DNA from: Panonychus citri
Taxonomy: Eukaryota > Arthropoda > Arachnida > Trombidiformes > Tetranychidae
DNA: 64,000 nt
Assembly (NCBI RefSeq): GCF_014898815.1
Contig: NW_026515546.1
Coordinates: forward strand, 186,001 to 250,000
Direction: 5' to 3'
Shown here: one piece after another, positions 47,483 through 58,631 of the stretch
How positions within the stretch are numbered: position 1 is the stretch's first letter
How the letters are laid out: every line of letters begins with the position of its first letter
Notes under the pieces: generated by a model
Seen by the model: only the letters and a program-made list of their open reading frames with translations
Database searches by the model: none
Told to the model about the DNA's origin: nothing
Translations under genes and position numbers: made by a program

Positions 47483-48324
47483 GATGATAATCATCACTTT
47501 TGTGAAAGTAAAACGAGTGAAACTTTGATTGTTGTTGATGGAAATCAAGTTGAATGGAACTGATGCAAATTCAATTGAAAACTCATCCTTTTTATAGCTC
47601 AGAGCAAAAGTGTTGGGAATCAGTTAATCAACACTAATTAATCATTTCAACGTCACATCACCTCATCATCCCAAATCGTAAAAAACATGGAAACAAATTG
47701 AACCCATTTTTAGGTGAAAGTGATAATTAAATCATTTATTTTTCTCTTCAATTTTCTTTATTGTTTGATAAGCTGATTGTTCATTTTTACTTTTCAAAAG
47801 CAAAGTTCATTATGATCATTGAGATAATTAATTTTTTGACTAATTGTCATTTAATAGTTCTGTTTACATTAAAAGAAAAATGAACTAAATTAAATTAGAA
47901 GATGAAAATGATTTCTGATAAAACTTTTTTACGCTTTATTTGAATTCCCGATGCGTTGATTAAATCTTATCAAAAATTCATTTGGTAAAACAAAACAAAT
48001 TCAATTCTAAATTTCAATGTAGGAAACGGAAACAGTATATAAACTGTACACTAAGTCAAATAGATTTTTAATTACGATGCAAATTTAATCATTGAGTTGC
48101 TACTTTTAACTGTTCTTATACATAAGAAATTTAAAATGTTTATATTATTTGTGTTGATGACTATCTAATTCTCACTTTATATTCAAATCAAAATAAACAA
48201 GGTAATTAAAGGCAGAAAAAGCATAAAGATAATACTTAAGGTAAATATTGAGAATATGAGCTTGGTGTTGATTATCGTATTTATTCAATTGTCGATTAAA
48301 CTTCCGAACAAAAAATATAAAATG

Positions 48325-48361
48325 ATATAAAAAGGATAATTTCAAGACGATTATCTTCAGT
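48325..48361 (+). promoter_or_regulatory. Core promoter of the 64-aa MNFN gene
   Basis: TATAAAAAGGATAATTTCAAG at 48325 without its last base, then TTCAGTTTC at about 48356-48364. The A of TCAGT lies about 33 bp after the first T of TATA. Confidence 0.72.
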
Positions 48362-48412
48362 TTCATTTGTTTTGTGTTCAAAGTGATATCAATCAACTTG
48401 TTTTTCGTTATC

Positions 48413-48607
48413 ATGAATTTCAATATTATTCTTATCGTTCTAGTTTCTCTTATTCTTGGAGCTGCCACAGCGCAACTCTCACGAAAAGCTAATACTGATG
48501 CGAAATTAGAATGCCGTCGTTTATTCCCCGAAGGACGTGAAGGTTACGCAGATTGTTTCATGGTTCTCACTGGTAAGTACCCGGATGATCCAGAGGATAG
48601 TTCCTAG
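48413..48607 (+). CDS. Small secreted two-cysteine peptide, MNFN family (64 aa)
   Basis: Single exon. The signal peptide is residues 1-20 (MNFNIILIVLVSLILGAATA) and Gln21 the probable mature start. Cys34 and Cys48 are 13 residues apart, and the family signature GYADCFMVLTGKYPDDPEDS is complete. This is the best consensus member of the cluster. The ATG follows the conserved promoter by about 88 bp. The 3' flank has the family sequence GATGATAAAATGATTACA and an AATAAAATAA polyadenylation region. Function unknown. Confidence 0.87.
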   Translation: MNFNIILIVLVSLILGAATAQLSRKANTDAKLECRRLFPEGREGYADCFMVLTGKYPDDPEDSS

Positions 48608-48789
48608 AATATTGAGATTTGGATATAAAATTTAGATTTTACTCCAAAAACTGTAACTTTTCTGATGATAAAATGATTACAATGAGAATAAAATAATTTA
48701 AGCAACAATTTTCTTATCCAAAATAATATCTTGAATCGTGTTTCTAAACTATAACCCTTGGAATATGTGATAGTAATAATATCAAAAGT

Positions 48790-49100
48790 TATATCCCAGT
48801 ATCCTAAACGACGACAACAACAATTGACAATTAACAATTGGCTATTTAAAAGCAGTTAACAAGTTAAATTAAATTACTTTTTAGTTGATCAAAAGTAATC
48901 AAACATCAAAGTTAATCAAATTAGTTCTAATAATCAGTTTTAATTTAATTCATCAAACTGTCTCAATCAAAGCAGGTAAGAAAAGAGGTTAATCAAACGA
49001 TATTGAAATCAGTAAATTACCAACAAGTTTATATCGTGTTAATGACTAAGGACTTATCCGAAATGTGTAGTAAATAGTATTAATACATACTAAATCTCGA
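48790..49100 (+). pseudogene. Remnant of an MRVPI-type gene 5' region
   Basis: Same leader and partial signal-peptide exon as at 44466-44790 (TCAATCAAAGCAGGTAAGAA keeps the donor site). The ATG and exon 2 are absent. Followed by a decayed MNFN gene. Confidence 0.62.
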
Positions 49101-49252
49101 GTTAGTTAGAGCATAAGATGATCAATGTTAGTTCAATTATCGATTAAACTTCCCAATCAAATGATATTAAAAGGATCAATTTCAAGACGATTATCATAAG
49201 TTTCATCATTTGTTTTGTGTTCAAATTGAAAACAATCAACTTCTTCATTACA

Positions 49253-49552
49253 ATGAATTTAGATTGCTACGAAGGTGAAGATTAGGTCCAAAAACGGTCA
49301 ACTCATTAGGTTTGTAATGAAGAGAAGGAGAAAATAAAATTAGAATTTCAGCCTATTCAAAGAATAAGTCCGATATAGAGAAAAGATATTCTTCTTGATT
49401 ACAATGAATTTAAATCTTATTCTTATCGTTCTAGTTTCTCTCTTCGGAATTGCCTTAGTAGTAACTGACTTCCAACAAAACTCATATAAAGTCAATATCT
49501 CAAAGATTGTTGCACGACTTATACTGGTAGATACTCTAACGATAGCTCCTAG
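49253..49552 (+). pseudogene. Two decayed MNFN copies in tandem
   Basis: At 49253 a family promoter and 5' region lead to an ATG with only 10 codons (MNLDCYEGED). At 49404 a second copy starts MNLNLILIVLVSLFGIALVV and shifts frame near 49500. In the alternative frame the tail reads DCCTTYTGRYSNDSS with a stop at 49550-49552, matching the family. The frame as written instead runs on to a stop near 49567. Both are treated as broken. Confidence 0.8.
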
Positions 49553-49825
49553 AATATTCAGACTTTAAGAGTCAAAATTTGTATTTCACTCGAAAAATTG
49601 TAACTTTTCGTGTTGAAATAATTCAGACAACATTTTTCGAATCCAAACAATTATTTCAAATAGCGTCTCTTTCATGGCTTCCAATTAATGCCTAATTCGG
49701 TTGGTTTTTGGTCAACTAAGATATTATGGAGCAGAGAAATCAAGAAGAAAAGGCAATGTTGATTTAAATTTTTCGTGAATAAAAAATAAAACGAAAAGTT
49801 TATTAGCAAAAATGAAAATAAATGT

Positions 49826-51042
49826 TTACTTATTAATCAATTGTTTGAAAATTGTATTCACTGAATATTCATAAATTTGTTGGTTAATCGTTTTAATCTT
49901 CTCGATATCATCTGGATTGGATTCTGGCTCTTCATCATTTGCTTCAAGTTGATTAATCTAGAGAAATTGAATTCAAAATAAAAAATTAGAAAATAAGATG
50001 TGACTAAACTATCGGAATTATCAACTTACATTGATAACATTTTGTTGATTGTTTTCAATTTCATCTTCATCTGGTATACATTGATCGTTGATTGTGTGGA
50101 TTAGATCTCTATCAAATGCATCTAAATCAGGATCATTTGTTAATTTGAATGATTTAACAGGAATCAAAGGTGTTTCCTCTTCCAAAATTCCTCTTGGTGT
50201 TGGCATGACAATTAGATTTGTAATTGCTCCTAGAAAGGGAAGAAAAGACAATCGTAAAATTAGTGATTAACAAATAAAAACACGTCTTACATTGTAAGAA
50301 ATTAGTAAATTAGTAAATTGTTTACCTCGATTTTCAAATGTTTTCATTCGCTGTTTACTGATTGTATGCCAAACAATCACTTTTCCATCATAACCACCAG
50401 AGATTAAAGCTAATCCATCAATCGAGATCGCGAGATGAGTGACTTTTGAACTATTTGGTGATGAAGAATAAAATTATTCACATGATTCATTGGAATAATC
50501 AAACCACTTTGTAGTTTACCTATGGGCAGTTAGAACAGTTGGTTGAGGTCGATTCAAATCATTGATAATTTGCTTCTCATCGTACAATTTAGTCTCATAA
50601 ATGTTTCCTTTCTCTCCGCCAACGAATAGAAAACTCTGACCAGGATCCATTGTAACGGACCAAAGAGGTTCATCAAACGATATTGAAATCAGTAAATTAC
50701 CAGAATAATTATCATAAATCTAAGAGAAACAAATCAAAGTTTAATCAGTATCGTTAATCTAAATGGAAATAGAGACACTCAACTTACTTTACATGTTGAA
50801 TCAATTGAAACGGAACAACTTTTACCCCTAATACCAGTATAACCACAGTGTCCTTGAATGAAGTGATTTGTGTACCGGTGAGCAGATCCTGAACATTGAC
50901 CGACCAATAAGTTGAGTTTAAAGTGGAAGTCAAAATAACCTGGACAAAGACAATCAAAAGTAAAACAAAGGACCGATTACAATGACTAATTATTTAATCA
51001 GCAACAAAACAAACCAAAAATGCTTACCTGTTTAGCGGACAT
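49826..51042 (-). pseudogene. WDR18: WDR18 duplicate with internal deletion
   Basis: This copy keeps exons 7, 6, 5 and 4, the start of exon 3, the beginning of exon 2 and exon 1, in the same order as the intact gene at 56434-58178. The 76-codon exon 6 frame at 50021-50251 is identical to the one at 56629-56859. At 50850/50851, exon 3 sequence (ACCACAGTG) is joined directly to exon 2 sequence (TCCTTGAATGAAG). This removes the end of exon 2, intron 2 and most of exon 3 and puts the frame out. Not expected to make WDR18. Confidence 0.9.
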
Positions 51043-51918
51043 GATTAAATAGTAACAATTAATCAACAAAATGAACAGAAAACCAAATGAAAACAAAACA
51101 ACATGTTCATTACAATCTGATCTCTGGTGGTTGATTCATTTTCACCAACCCGGTTGCCTAAGGCACTGAATTAGACGCTCTATTTAAATGTTGGTTGATT
51201 CGCTCATCAGCTTGCTACTTTTAATTGTTCTTATAAATTAATATTTGTCTTGGTAATCAACTAATTATCTTTTGATATTCAATTGTCGATTAAACTTCCC
51301 AATAAAGAACAATAATCAGAGCAGTTTTATGATTTTGGTACTAAAAGTAAAACTTTTATTAAAATAAATGAGTTGATTAAATCTGATTAAACATTCACTT
51401 GGTAAAACAAAACAGATTTAATTTTAAGTTCCAATGAAGGAAACGGAAACAGCAAACAGAGTAGTTTTATTATTTATGACAATAAAGTCTCTTGTTGAAA
51501 CAATTTGTAGTTTCATTGAATCTCAATCAATTGAATAAGACTTTATTGTCATTTTATTTGAATACCTGATGAGTTGATTAAACATTCATTTAGTGAAACA
51601 AAATAGCCTCAATTCTAAATTTCACTGAAGGAAACGGAAACAGTATATGAACTAAATAAAATGCACCAAAAGTCACATAAATTTTTAATTGATCATTGAA
51701 TTGCTGTATAAATGTTTACATGATTCGTGTTGATGACTAACTAGTTTTCACTTGATATTAAAATCAAAATCAAGGTCACCTTGCCACTAGTCATACAGCC
51801 GTGAAAAATGAGTTTCGAATTATTTTTAATCATTTCGATCCCCAACAATATTATTAGTTAAGATCCTGGATCTTTCACTACTAAATCCTCTGGTTTCTTC
51901 TGCCGGACCAGTAGCAAG
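51043..51918. other. Intergenic, duplicated flanks
   Basis: Contains the family upstream blocks (GGAAACGGAAACAG near 51430 and 51630) and the empty site TAAATTAATATTTGTCTTGG (near 51232) of the hAT-like MITE. No gene seen. Confidence 0.6.
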
Positions 51919-52110
51919 ATGAGCAATCAAAACGATCAGAAGGCTGATAATATAATTGATGCTGAGAATATGAAGACGATTTCTGATTTACTTGCTAATA
52001 GCAAGTTGCTATTGAAACATCCCCTCATTTCTAATCCATATCCAAATCTTAATCGAAAACACAAATTCTTTTTTCTTTCTTACTACGAAAAAGAGAATTT
52101 TGAATTTTAA
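51919..52110 (+). CDS. Hypothetical 63-codon ORF, chimeric with an MRVPI-type intron/exon remnant
   Basis: Starts MSNQNDQKADNIIDAENMKT, a polar segment unlike anything else in the window. From about codon 34 the DNA matches the intron of the MRVPI family (TCCAAATCTTAATCGAAAA) and the beginning of its exon 2. The second half therefore translates former intron sequence. The first half could be a captured exon of an unrelated gene. No promoter of the family type precedes it. Expression is doubtful. Confidence 0.25.
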   Translation: MSNQNDQKADNIIDAENMKTISDLLANSKLLLKHPLISNPYPNLNRKHKFFFLSYYEKENFEF

Positions 52111-52660
52111 ATCGACAATTTAATATCGATCGACAGGCCGAAATTCTTCCCGGTTTTCAGAGAATTGCATTCAAATTGATGCACAAATAAATGAGCCTTT
52201 AAATCAAGCGTTGGGTTCGTAATCTGATATCTAAATAACGCACAATTTAGTGTCTCTATCGAGTCTTCCAATTAATATTAATTAGGCATATGCCTAATTC
52301 AGTTGGTTTTGTGGTAAAGGTAAACTAAAATGTTATGGTGCAAGGAAATCAAGAAGAAGGACTTTCTGATTTCATCAAAAAAATCAAATTAGACGGAATA
52401 ATTAAAGTCGGCATAAAGATAAGACCAGAGCTTAACTATTAGAATGTTTATTTAATTTTCGACTAAATTTTCAAATAAAATTATACAAAGAATAATAATC
52501 AGAGCAGTTGTATGATTTTGGTACTTAAAGTAAAACTTTTGATTGAAAGAAATGAGGAAAATTAAACACAATGATACACGATTAGATAGAGATAGATAGA
52601 TAGAGGAAAAGATTAAAATATCAATTAGCGAACTTAAATCAGCGATAATGCGAAAAAATG
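52111..52660. other. Non-coding, duplicated cluster flanks
   Basis: The block TTAATATCGATCGACAGGCC is shared with 40330 and 56245. A block containing ATAATCAGAGCAGTT recurs at about 51310, 52495 and 52905. A short GATA run lies near 52580-52605. Confidence 0.6.
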
Positions 52661-52835
52661 CAATTTGATTGTTTGACAAACAATCACTTTCCATCATAAC
52701 GACCAGAGATTAAAGTTGATCCACATACACAATTGAGATTGCTAAATGAGTGACTTTTGAATCTATTAATATTTGAGATCAAAAACTCTGACCAGGATCC
52801 ATGGCTACAGACCAAAGGGGTCAGAGACCAGAGCT
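52661..52835 (-). pseudogene. WDR18 exon 5 and exon 4 fragments
   Basis: Contains the WD-repeat exon words (ACCAGAGATTAAAG, then GAGTGACTTTTGAA) followed by an exon 4 piece (CTCTGACCAGGATCCATGG, then ACAGACCAAAG). The segments between are deleted and substitutions are frequent. A small dead fragment. Confidence 0.82.
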
Positions 52836-53497
52836 TAACTATTATAATGTTTATTTAATTTCCATTTAAACTTTCGAATAAAATTATTTAAAGAACAATA
52901 ATCAGAGCAGTTTTATAATTTTTGTACTAAAAGTAAAACTTTTTATTGTAAGAAATGAGTAAAGGAAACACAATGAAGTCTCTTGTTAAAACATTCTGTA
53001 TTGTTGTTGAATCTCAATCAATTGAATAAAAGTTTTAACTTTCAATTTAAATACCCGATTAGATGATTAAATCTAATTAAACTTTCATTTGGTAAACCAA
53101 ATAGATTTAATTGTAAATTTCAATGAAGGAAACGGAAACAGTATATGAACTGAATCATATGTACCAAAAGTCAAATAGATTTACAATTGAAATTAAAATT
53201 TAATCATTGAATTGCTATTTAAACGTTTATATTATTTTGTTGATGACTATCTAATTCTCACTTTATATTCAAATCAAAATAAACAAGGTAATTAAAGTTA
53301 GTAAAAGCATAATGATAATATTTAAGGTAAATATTTAGTATACAAGATTAATGTTTATGCAGTTGTAGCACAAACTTCCGAATGAAATATTAATAATATA
53401 AAAAGGATCAATTTCAAGAAGATTATCATCAGTTTTATTTCTTTTGTTCAAAATCAATCATCTCATAAACTTTTTCTTCTTATTTGTTATTATCACC
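52836..53497. other. Upstream region of the 63-aa MNFN gene
   Basis: Carries the cluster upstream blocks (AAGGAAACGGAAACAGTATA near 53127, AAATAAACAAGG near 53278). A weak promoter match (ATAAAAAGGATCAATTTC near 53397, CATCAGTTTTATTTC near 53428) precedes the gene. Confidence 0.6.
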
Positions 53498-53689
53498 ATG
53501 AATTTCCATCTTCTTTTTATCATTCTAATTTTCGTTATTGGATATGCTTTAGCTAGAGTATCCACCTCTCAAATTGCTCGAATCGAATGTATTACGAAAT
53601 TCAAAACCAAATCCAATACAAAAGAAACACAATATGAACTCGTAAATTGTCTAGAAGCTGCGAGAAATACTAACCAAAAATATGGCTAA
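53498..53689 (+). CDS. Small secreted two-cysteine peptide, diverged MNFN family member (63 aa)
   Basis: Single exon. Signal peptide MNFHLLFIILIFVIGYALA (1-19), then a basic mature part with Cys31 and Cys51, 19 residues apart and so wider than in other members. The C-terminus has diverged: NCLEAARNTNQKYG replaces the TGKYPDD tail. A core promoter of the family type lies about 100 bp upstream. A MITE sits 29 bp after the stop, so the 3' untranslated region is probably altered. Function unknown. Confidence 0.78.
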   Translation: MNFHLLFIILIFVIGYALARVSTSQIARIECITKFKTKSNTKETQYELVNCLEAARNTNQKYG

Positions 53690-53718
53690 TCTTCTGATTC
53701 CCATTGCTATGGTTAATC

Positions 53719-53857
53719 GGTCAGACTCAAGATATGTCCGTCAGCTCGATATTCTCTTCATTCTTATTCATTTTCATATGTAGCTTGAACTTTAAGCCGA
53801 AAAAAAATCAGCTCTAAGTTAAAATATCGAGCTGACGGACATATCTTGAGTCTTACC
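53719..53857. mobile_element. Short hAT-like MITE, same family as 41623-41942
   Basis: Ends read GGTCAGACTCAAGATATGTC and, inversely, GGTAAGACTCAAGATATGTC. The inner part shares the words AAGCCGAAAAAAAATCAGCT and TGAACTTTAAG with the longer element. Internally deleted derivative of 139 bp. No clean target duplication seen. Confidence 0.8.
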
Positions 53858-53899
53858 CAATCTGCGAAATAAAATAATTTAATCATATTTTTGCTGCTC

Positions 53900-54110
53900 A
53901 ACTTATTATTTGTTTTCGAAAAAAGCGGAAGTTGGTCCTCTATCCGACGAAGTTGAGGCTTGCGGGATTGAATGCATGACAACAATTAAAGGATCTTCTT
54001 TTGGATTTCAAATTACTTTGGTTTACCCAATTATTTAATTTTGTTTTATCAATTGATTTTTTAGTCAATAATAAAAAATATTTCATATTGTAATTGATTA
54101 AAATGACATC
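53900..54110 (+). pseudogene. MRVPI-type exon 2 remnant
   Basis: The frame AEVGPLSDEVEACGIE aligns with EDEVGSSVDEVETSGIL of the intact gene. Later, the stretch ACTTTGGTTTACCCAATTA matches the gene's 3' end. The middle is deleted and there is no signal-peptide exon or intron. Confidence 0.78.
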
Positions 54111-54263
54111 GCTCAAATCAGCAATTTAATATCAATCAACAGGCCTAAATTCTTGCGTGTTTTCAATGAGAATTTCATTAAAATTGATGAAAAAATGATT
54201 CTGTAAATCAGGCATTGAATTTATTGTCTCTATCGAGTCTTCCAATTAATGCCTAATTCGGTT

Positions 54264-54881
54264 TTACTTATTAATCAATTGTTTACCTCGATTTTCAAAT
54301 GTTTTCATTCGCTGTTTACAGATTGTATGTTAAACAATCACTTTTCCATCATAACCACCAGAGATTAAAGCTAATCCATCAATCGAGATCGCGAGATGAG
54401 TGACTTTTGAACTATTTGGTGATGAAGAATATAATTATTAACATGATTTATTGGAAAAATCAAACACTCTCGTAGTTTACCTATGGGCAGTTAGAACAGT
54501 TGGTTGAGGTCGATTCAAATCATTGATAATTTGCTTCTCATCGTACAATTTAGTCTCATAAATGTTTCCTTTCTCTCCACCAACGAATAGAAAACTCTGA
54601 CCAGGATCCATTGTAACAGACCGAAGAGGCTCATCAAACGATATTGAAATCAATAAATTACCAGAATAATTATCATAAATCTAAGAGAAACAAATCAAAG
54701 TTAATCAACCAGTACCGTTAATCTAAATAAAAATAAAGAATGGAGAAATAGATAGTTCAAAGTGGAAGTCAAAATAACCTGGGCAAAGACAATCAAAAGT
54801 AAAACAAAGGACCGATTACAATAACTAATTATTTAATCAGCAACAAAACAAACCAAAAATGCTTACCTGTTTAGCGGACAT
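54264..54881 (-). pseudogene. WDR18 duplicate, heavily deleted
   Basis: Keeps exon 5, exon 4, a small piece of exon 2 and exon 1 with its ATG (54879-54881). Exons 6 and 7 are missing: sequence from the end of exon 7 joins the exon 5 boundary within the shared word AATTGTTT near 54275. Exon 3 and most of exon 2 are missing through a second deletion near 54754. Clearly non-functional. Confidence 0.9.
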
Positions 54882-55308
54882 TATTAAATGGTAACAATTA
54901 ATCAACAATATGAAAAGAAAACAATCTGTTCATTACAATCTGATCTCTGGTGGTTGATTCATTTTCACCAACCCGGTTGCTTAAGCCATTGAATTAGACG
55001 CTCAGTTTAAATGTTAGTTGATTCGTTCATCAATTGCTGCTTTTGATTGTTCTAATAAATGGAATATTTGTCTTGATGATCAACTAATTATCTTTTGATA
55101 TTCAAATAAAAAAAAGGTGCTTAAAGTTAGTAAAAGCATAAAGATATTACCCAAGGTAAATATTGAGAATATGAGCTCAAAGTTAGTTCAATTGTCTATT
55201 AAACTTCCGAATGAAATGATATAAAAAGAATTGATTCATAAGCGAATCATCAACAGTTTCATTTGTTTTGTGTTCAAAGTGAAATCAACAAACTTGTTCT
55301 TCATTACA

Positions 55309-55475
55309 ATGAATTTATATCTTATTCTTGTCGTTCTAGTTTCTCTCTTTGGAGCTGCCCTCGCAATATCTTAAGACGAAGCGAAACTAGTATGCAGTGG
55401 ATTAAACAATCAGAATTACCTAGGATACAGAGATGTATCAAGGGTTATACTGGTAAATACCCGGATGCTCCATAG
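55309..55475 (+). pseudogene. MNFN family pseudogene with stop and frameshift
   Basis: Signal peptide MNLYLILVVLVSLFGAALA is followed at once by a TAA (at about 55372). The same frame continues DEAKLVCSGLNNQNYLGY, and then one frame change leads to the family tail CIKGYTGKYPDAP and a stop at 55473-55475. The promoter looks intact: TATAAAAAGAATTG near 55221 and CAACAGTTTCATTTG near 55250. Recently inactivated. Confidence 0.85.
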
Positions 55476-55830
55476 AGTAGATCCTAGAAAATTGAGATAT
55501 GGATATCAAATTTGGATTTTACTCGAAAATTGTAAATTTCTGATGATGAAATAATTACACTGAGAATAAAATAACTTGAAACATTTTTCTTATCCAAACA
55601 ATAATTTCAAATCGTGTTACTAAACTATAACCGTTGAAATAGTGATGATAATAAGATGAAAATTTATATTCCAAACGACGACAATTAAAAAATTAACGAT
55701 TGGCTATTTAAAAGCAGTAGACAAGTTAAATTACTTTTTAGTTGATCAAAAGTAATCAAACATCAAAGTTAATCAAATTAAATTTAATCAACCATTGATT
55801 TTGTGAGTTTCCAACTTTAACCAAGTCACA

Positions 55831-56149
55831 ATGAGAGTACCAATTATCTTAGTTTTGATAATCAGTTTTAATTTATTTCAGCAAATTGTCTCAATCAACG
55901 CAGGTAAGAAAACATATGAATCCCCTTAACCCTAATCCTCATCCCAATCTTAATCGAAAAAATCAAATTTTCTTTTCTTTCTTTCCTTTCGGAGAAGATG
56001 AAGTTGGTTCCTCAGTCGATGAAGTTGAAACTAGTGGGATTTTAACCTTTCTTGGCTTTGAATTCAACAAGAAATTTCTTCAATTCATTTCAACAATTAA
56101 AGACAATTTATTTGGTTGGATATTAAATTACTTTGGTTTACCCAATTAG
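55831..56149 (+). CDS. Small secreted protein, MRVPI family, single intron (75 aa)
   Basis: Exon 1 (55831-55903) encodes the signal peptide MRVPIILVLIISFNLFQQIV plus SINA. A 91-bp intron (GTAAGA to GGAG) follows, then exon 2 (55995-56149). The mature part starts EDEVGSSVDEVETSGILTFL, acidic at first and then amphipathic and hydrophobic (FISTIKDNLFGWILNYFG), with no cysteine. The splice phase and boundaries are supported by the copies at 40082 and 63719. The pattern of an acidic propeptide-like segment before an amphipathic helix is also seen in membrane-active peptides, but that is only a resemblance. Function unknown. Confidence 0.82.
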
Positions 56150-56433
56150 CAATTTTGTTTTATCAATTGATTTTTTAGTCAAAAATATAAAATGTTTCGT
56201 ATTGTACTTGATTAAAATGACGTCGATTAAATTGGCAATTTTATATCGATCGACAGGCCTAAATTCTTGCGCGTTTTCAATGAGAATTTCATTCAAACTG
56301 CTGAAAAAATGAGCCTGTGAATTAAAGGCATTAAATTGCGGTGCAGAGCAATCAAGAAGAAAAGTGAATGTTGATTTGCATTTTTCGTGAATTGAAAATA
56401 AAACTAAAAGTTTATTAGCAAAAATGAAAAGTT

Positions 56434-58178
56434 TTACTTATTAATCAATTGTTTGAAAATTGTATTCACTGAATATTCATAAATTTGTTGGTTAATTGTT
56501 TTAATCTTCTCGATATCATCTGGATTGGATTCTGGCTCTTCATCATTTGCTTCAAGTTGATTAATCTAGAGAAATTGAATTCAAAATAAAAAATTAGAAA
56601 ATAAGATGTGACTAAACTATCGGAATTATCAACTTACATTGATAACATTTTGTTGATTGTTTTCAATTTCATCCTCATCTGGTATACATTGATCGTTAAT
56701 TGTGTGGATTAGATCTCTATCAAATGCATCTAAATCAGGATCATTTGTTAATTTGAATGATTTAACAGGAATCAAAGGTGTTTCCTCTTCCAAAATTCCT
56801 CTTGGTGTTGGCATGACAATTAGATTTGTAATTGCTCCTAGAAAGGGAAGAAAAGACAATCGTAAAATTAGTGATTAACAAATAAAAACACGTCTTACAT
56901 TGTAAGAAATTAGTAAATTAGTAAATTGTTTACCTCGATTTTCAAATGTTTTCATTCGCTGTTTACTGATTGTATGCCAAACAATCACTTTTCCATCATA
57001 ACCACCAGAGATTAAAGCTAATCCATCAATCGAGATCGCGAGATGAGTGACTTTTGAACTATTTGGTGATGAAGAATAAAATTATTCACATGATTCATTG
57101 GAATAATCAAACACTCTCGTAGTTTACCTATGGGCAGTTAGAACAGTTGGTTGAGGTCGATTCAAATCATTGATAATTTGCTTCTCATCGTACAATTTAG
57201 TCTCATAAATGTTTCCTTTCTCTCCGCCAACGAATAGAAAACTCTGACCAGGATCCATTGCAACAGACCAAAGAGGTTCATCAAACGATATTGAAATCAG
57301 TAAATTACCAGAATAATTATCATAAATCTAAGAGAAACAAATCAAAGTTTAATCAGTATCGTTAATCTAAATGGAAATAGAGACACTCAACTTACTTTAC
57401 ATGTGGAATCAATTGAAACGGAACAACTTTTACCCCTAATACCAGTATAACCACAGTGAATATCAGTTACTCGACCATTATGATGAGACCAAGTGTGTTT
57501 AGGATTAAGATCTGGAGAATTAGTCGAACCAATTTGCTGATCATGAAATCCAGTACTTAGAATACAATTCAACATCCAAAGAAGGACTAATCCATCTTCT
57601 CCTCCAGAGATGAAAAAGGAACCACATTTAGACATTCTAATAACAGTAATAGGTTGATAATGTCTCTCTAGAATGGAACATAATTGTCCTGATGAAGTCT
57701 GACAAAGAAAATAAAACAAAACACAATTAAAAAGAGCCAAGGAGAATTATATTGAGAAATTAATCTCACCATGTAGATGTAAATCTTTTCACCCAAAGCT
57801 AGAATGATAAACATTCCGTCTGGAGTAACAGTCAATGCAGTTACGTTTGCTGGACACTTCATTCGGGTTCGGACAATACTTTTCTTCCTTAGACTCCACA
57901 AATGGACAACCGATGAATCCTTCTGGGAACATATCAGGTATTGATCAAAAAGACAGGCCAAACTGTTATAACCACAGGCAATTGTTTCCTTGAATGAAGT
58001 GATTTGTGTACCGGTGAGCAGATCCTGAACATTGACCGACCAATAAGTTGAGTTTAAAGTGGAAGTCAAAATAACCTGGACAAAGACAATCAAAAGTAAA
58101 ACAAAGGATCAATTACAATGACTAATTATTTAATCAGCAACAAAACAAACCGAAAATGCTTACCTGTTTAGCGGACAT
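56434..58178 (-). CDS. WDR18: WDR18 orthologue (intact copy), WD-repeat rRNA-processing factor
   Basis: Seven exons on the minus strand: 58164-58178, 57770-58075, 57396-57698, 57128-57327, 56934-57058, 56638-56837 and 56434-56565. All introns are GT-AG and in phase, giving about 426 residues, close to the vertebrate 432. Recognisable blocks are STYWSVNVQDLLTGTQ, HLWSLRKKS, CPANVTALTVTPDGMFI, ERHYQPITVI with FISGGEDGLVLLW, HTWSHHNGRVTDIHCGYTG, WSVAMDPGQSFLFVGG and VTHLAISIDGLALISGGYDG. The C-terminal helix ends INQQIYEYSVN, as in WDR18. WDR18 works with PELP1 and TEX10 (Rix1/rixosome complex) in 60S pre-rRNA processing in the nucleolus (established for the family). Exon 1 encodes only MSAKQ. 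Two deleted copies lie upstream. Confidence 0.93.
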
Positions 58179-58631
58179 TATTAAATAGTAACAATTAATA
58201 AACAAAATGAACAGAAAACCAAATGAAAACAAACCAACATGTTTTTCATAATCTCTGGTGGTTGATTCATTTTCCACCAGGGCGGTTGCCTAAGGCACTG
58301 AATTAGACGCTCAGTTTAAATGTTGGTTGATTCTTTCATCAGTTGCTACTTTTAATTGTTCTTGTAAATTAATTTTCTTCTTGGTGATCAATTAATTATC
58401 ACTTGATATTCAAATCAAAATAAACAAGGTGTTTAAAGTTAGTAAAAGCATAAAGATAATACTTAAGGTAAATATTGAGAATATGAGCTTGGTGTTGATT
58501 ATCGTATTTATTCAATTGTCGATTAAACTTCCGAATAAAATGAAATAAAAAGGACCAATTTCAAGATGATTGTCATCAGTTTCATTTGTTTTGTGTTCAA
58601 AGTGAAATCAATCAACTTGTTTTTCGCTATC

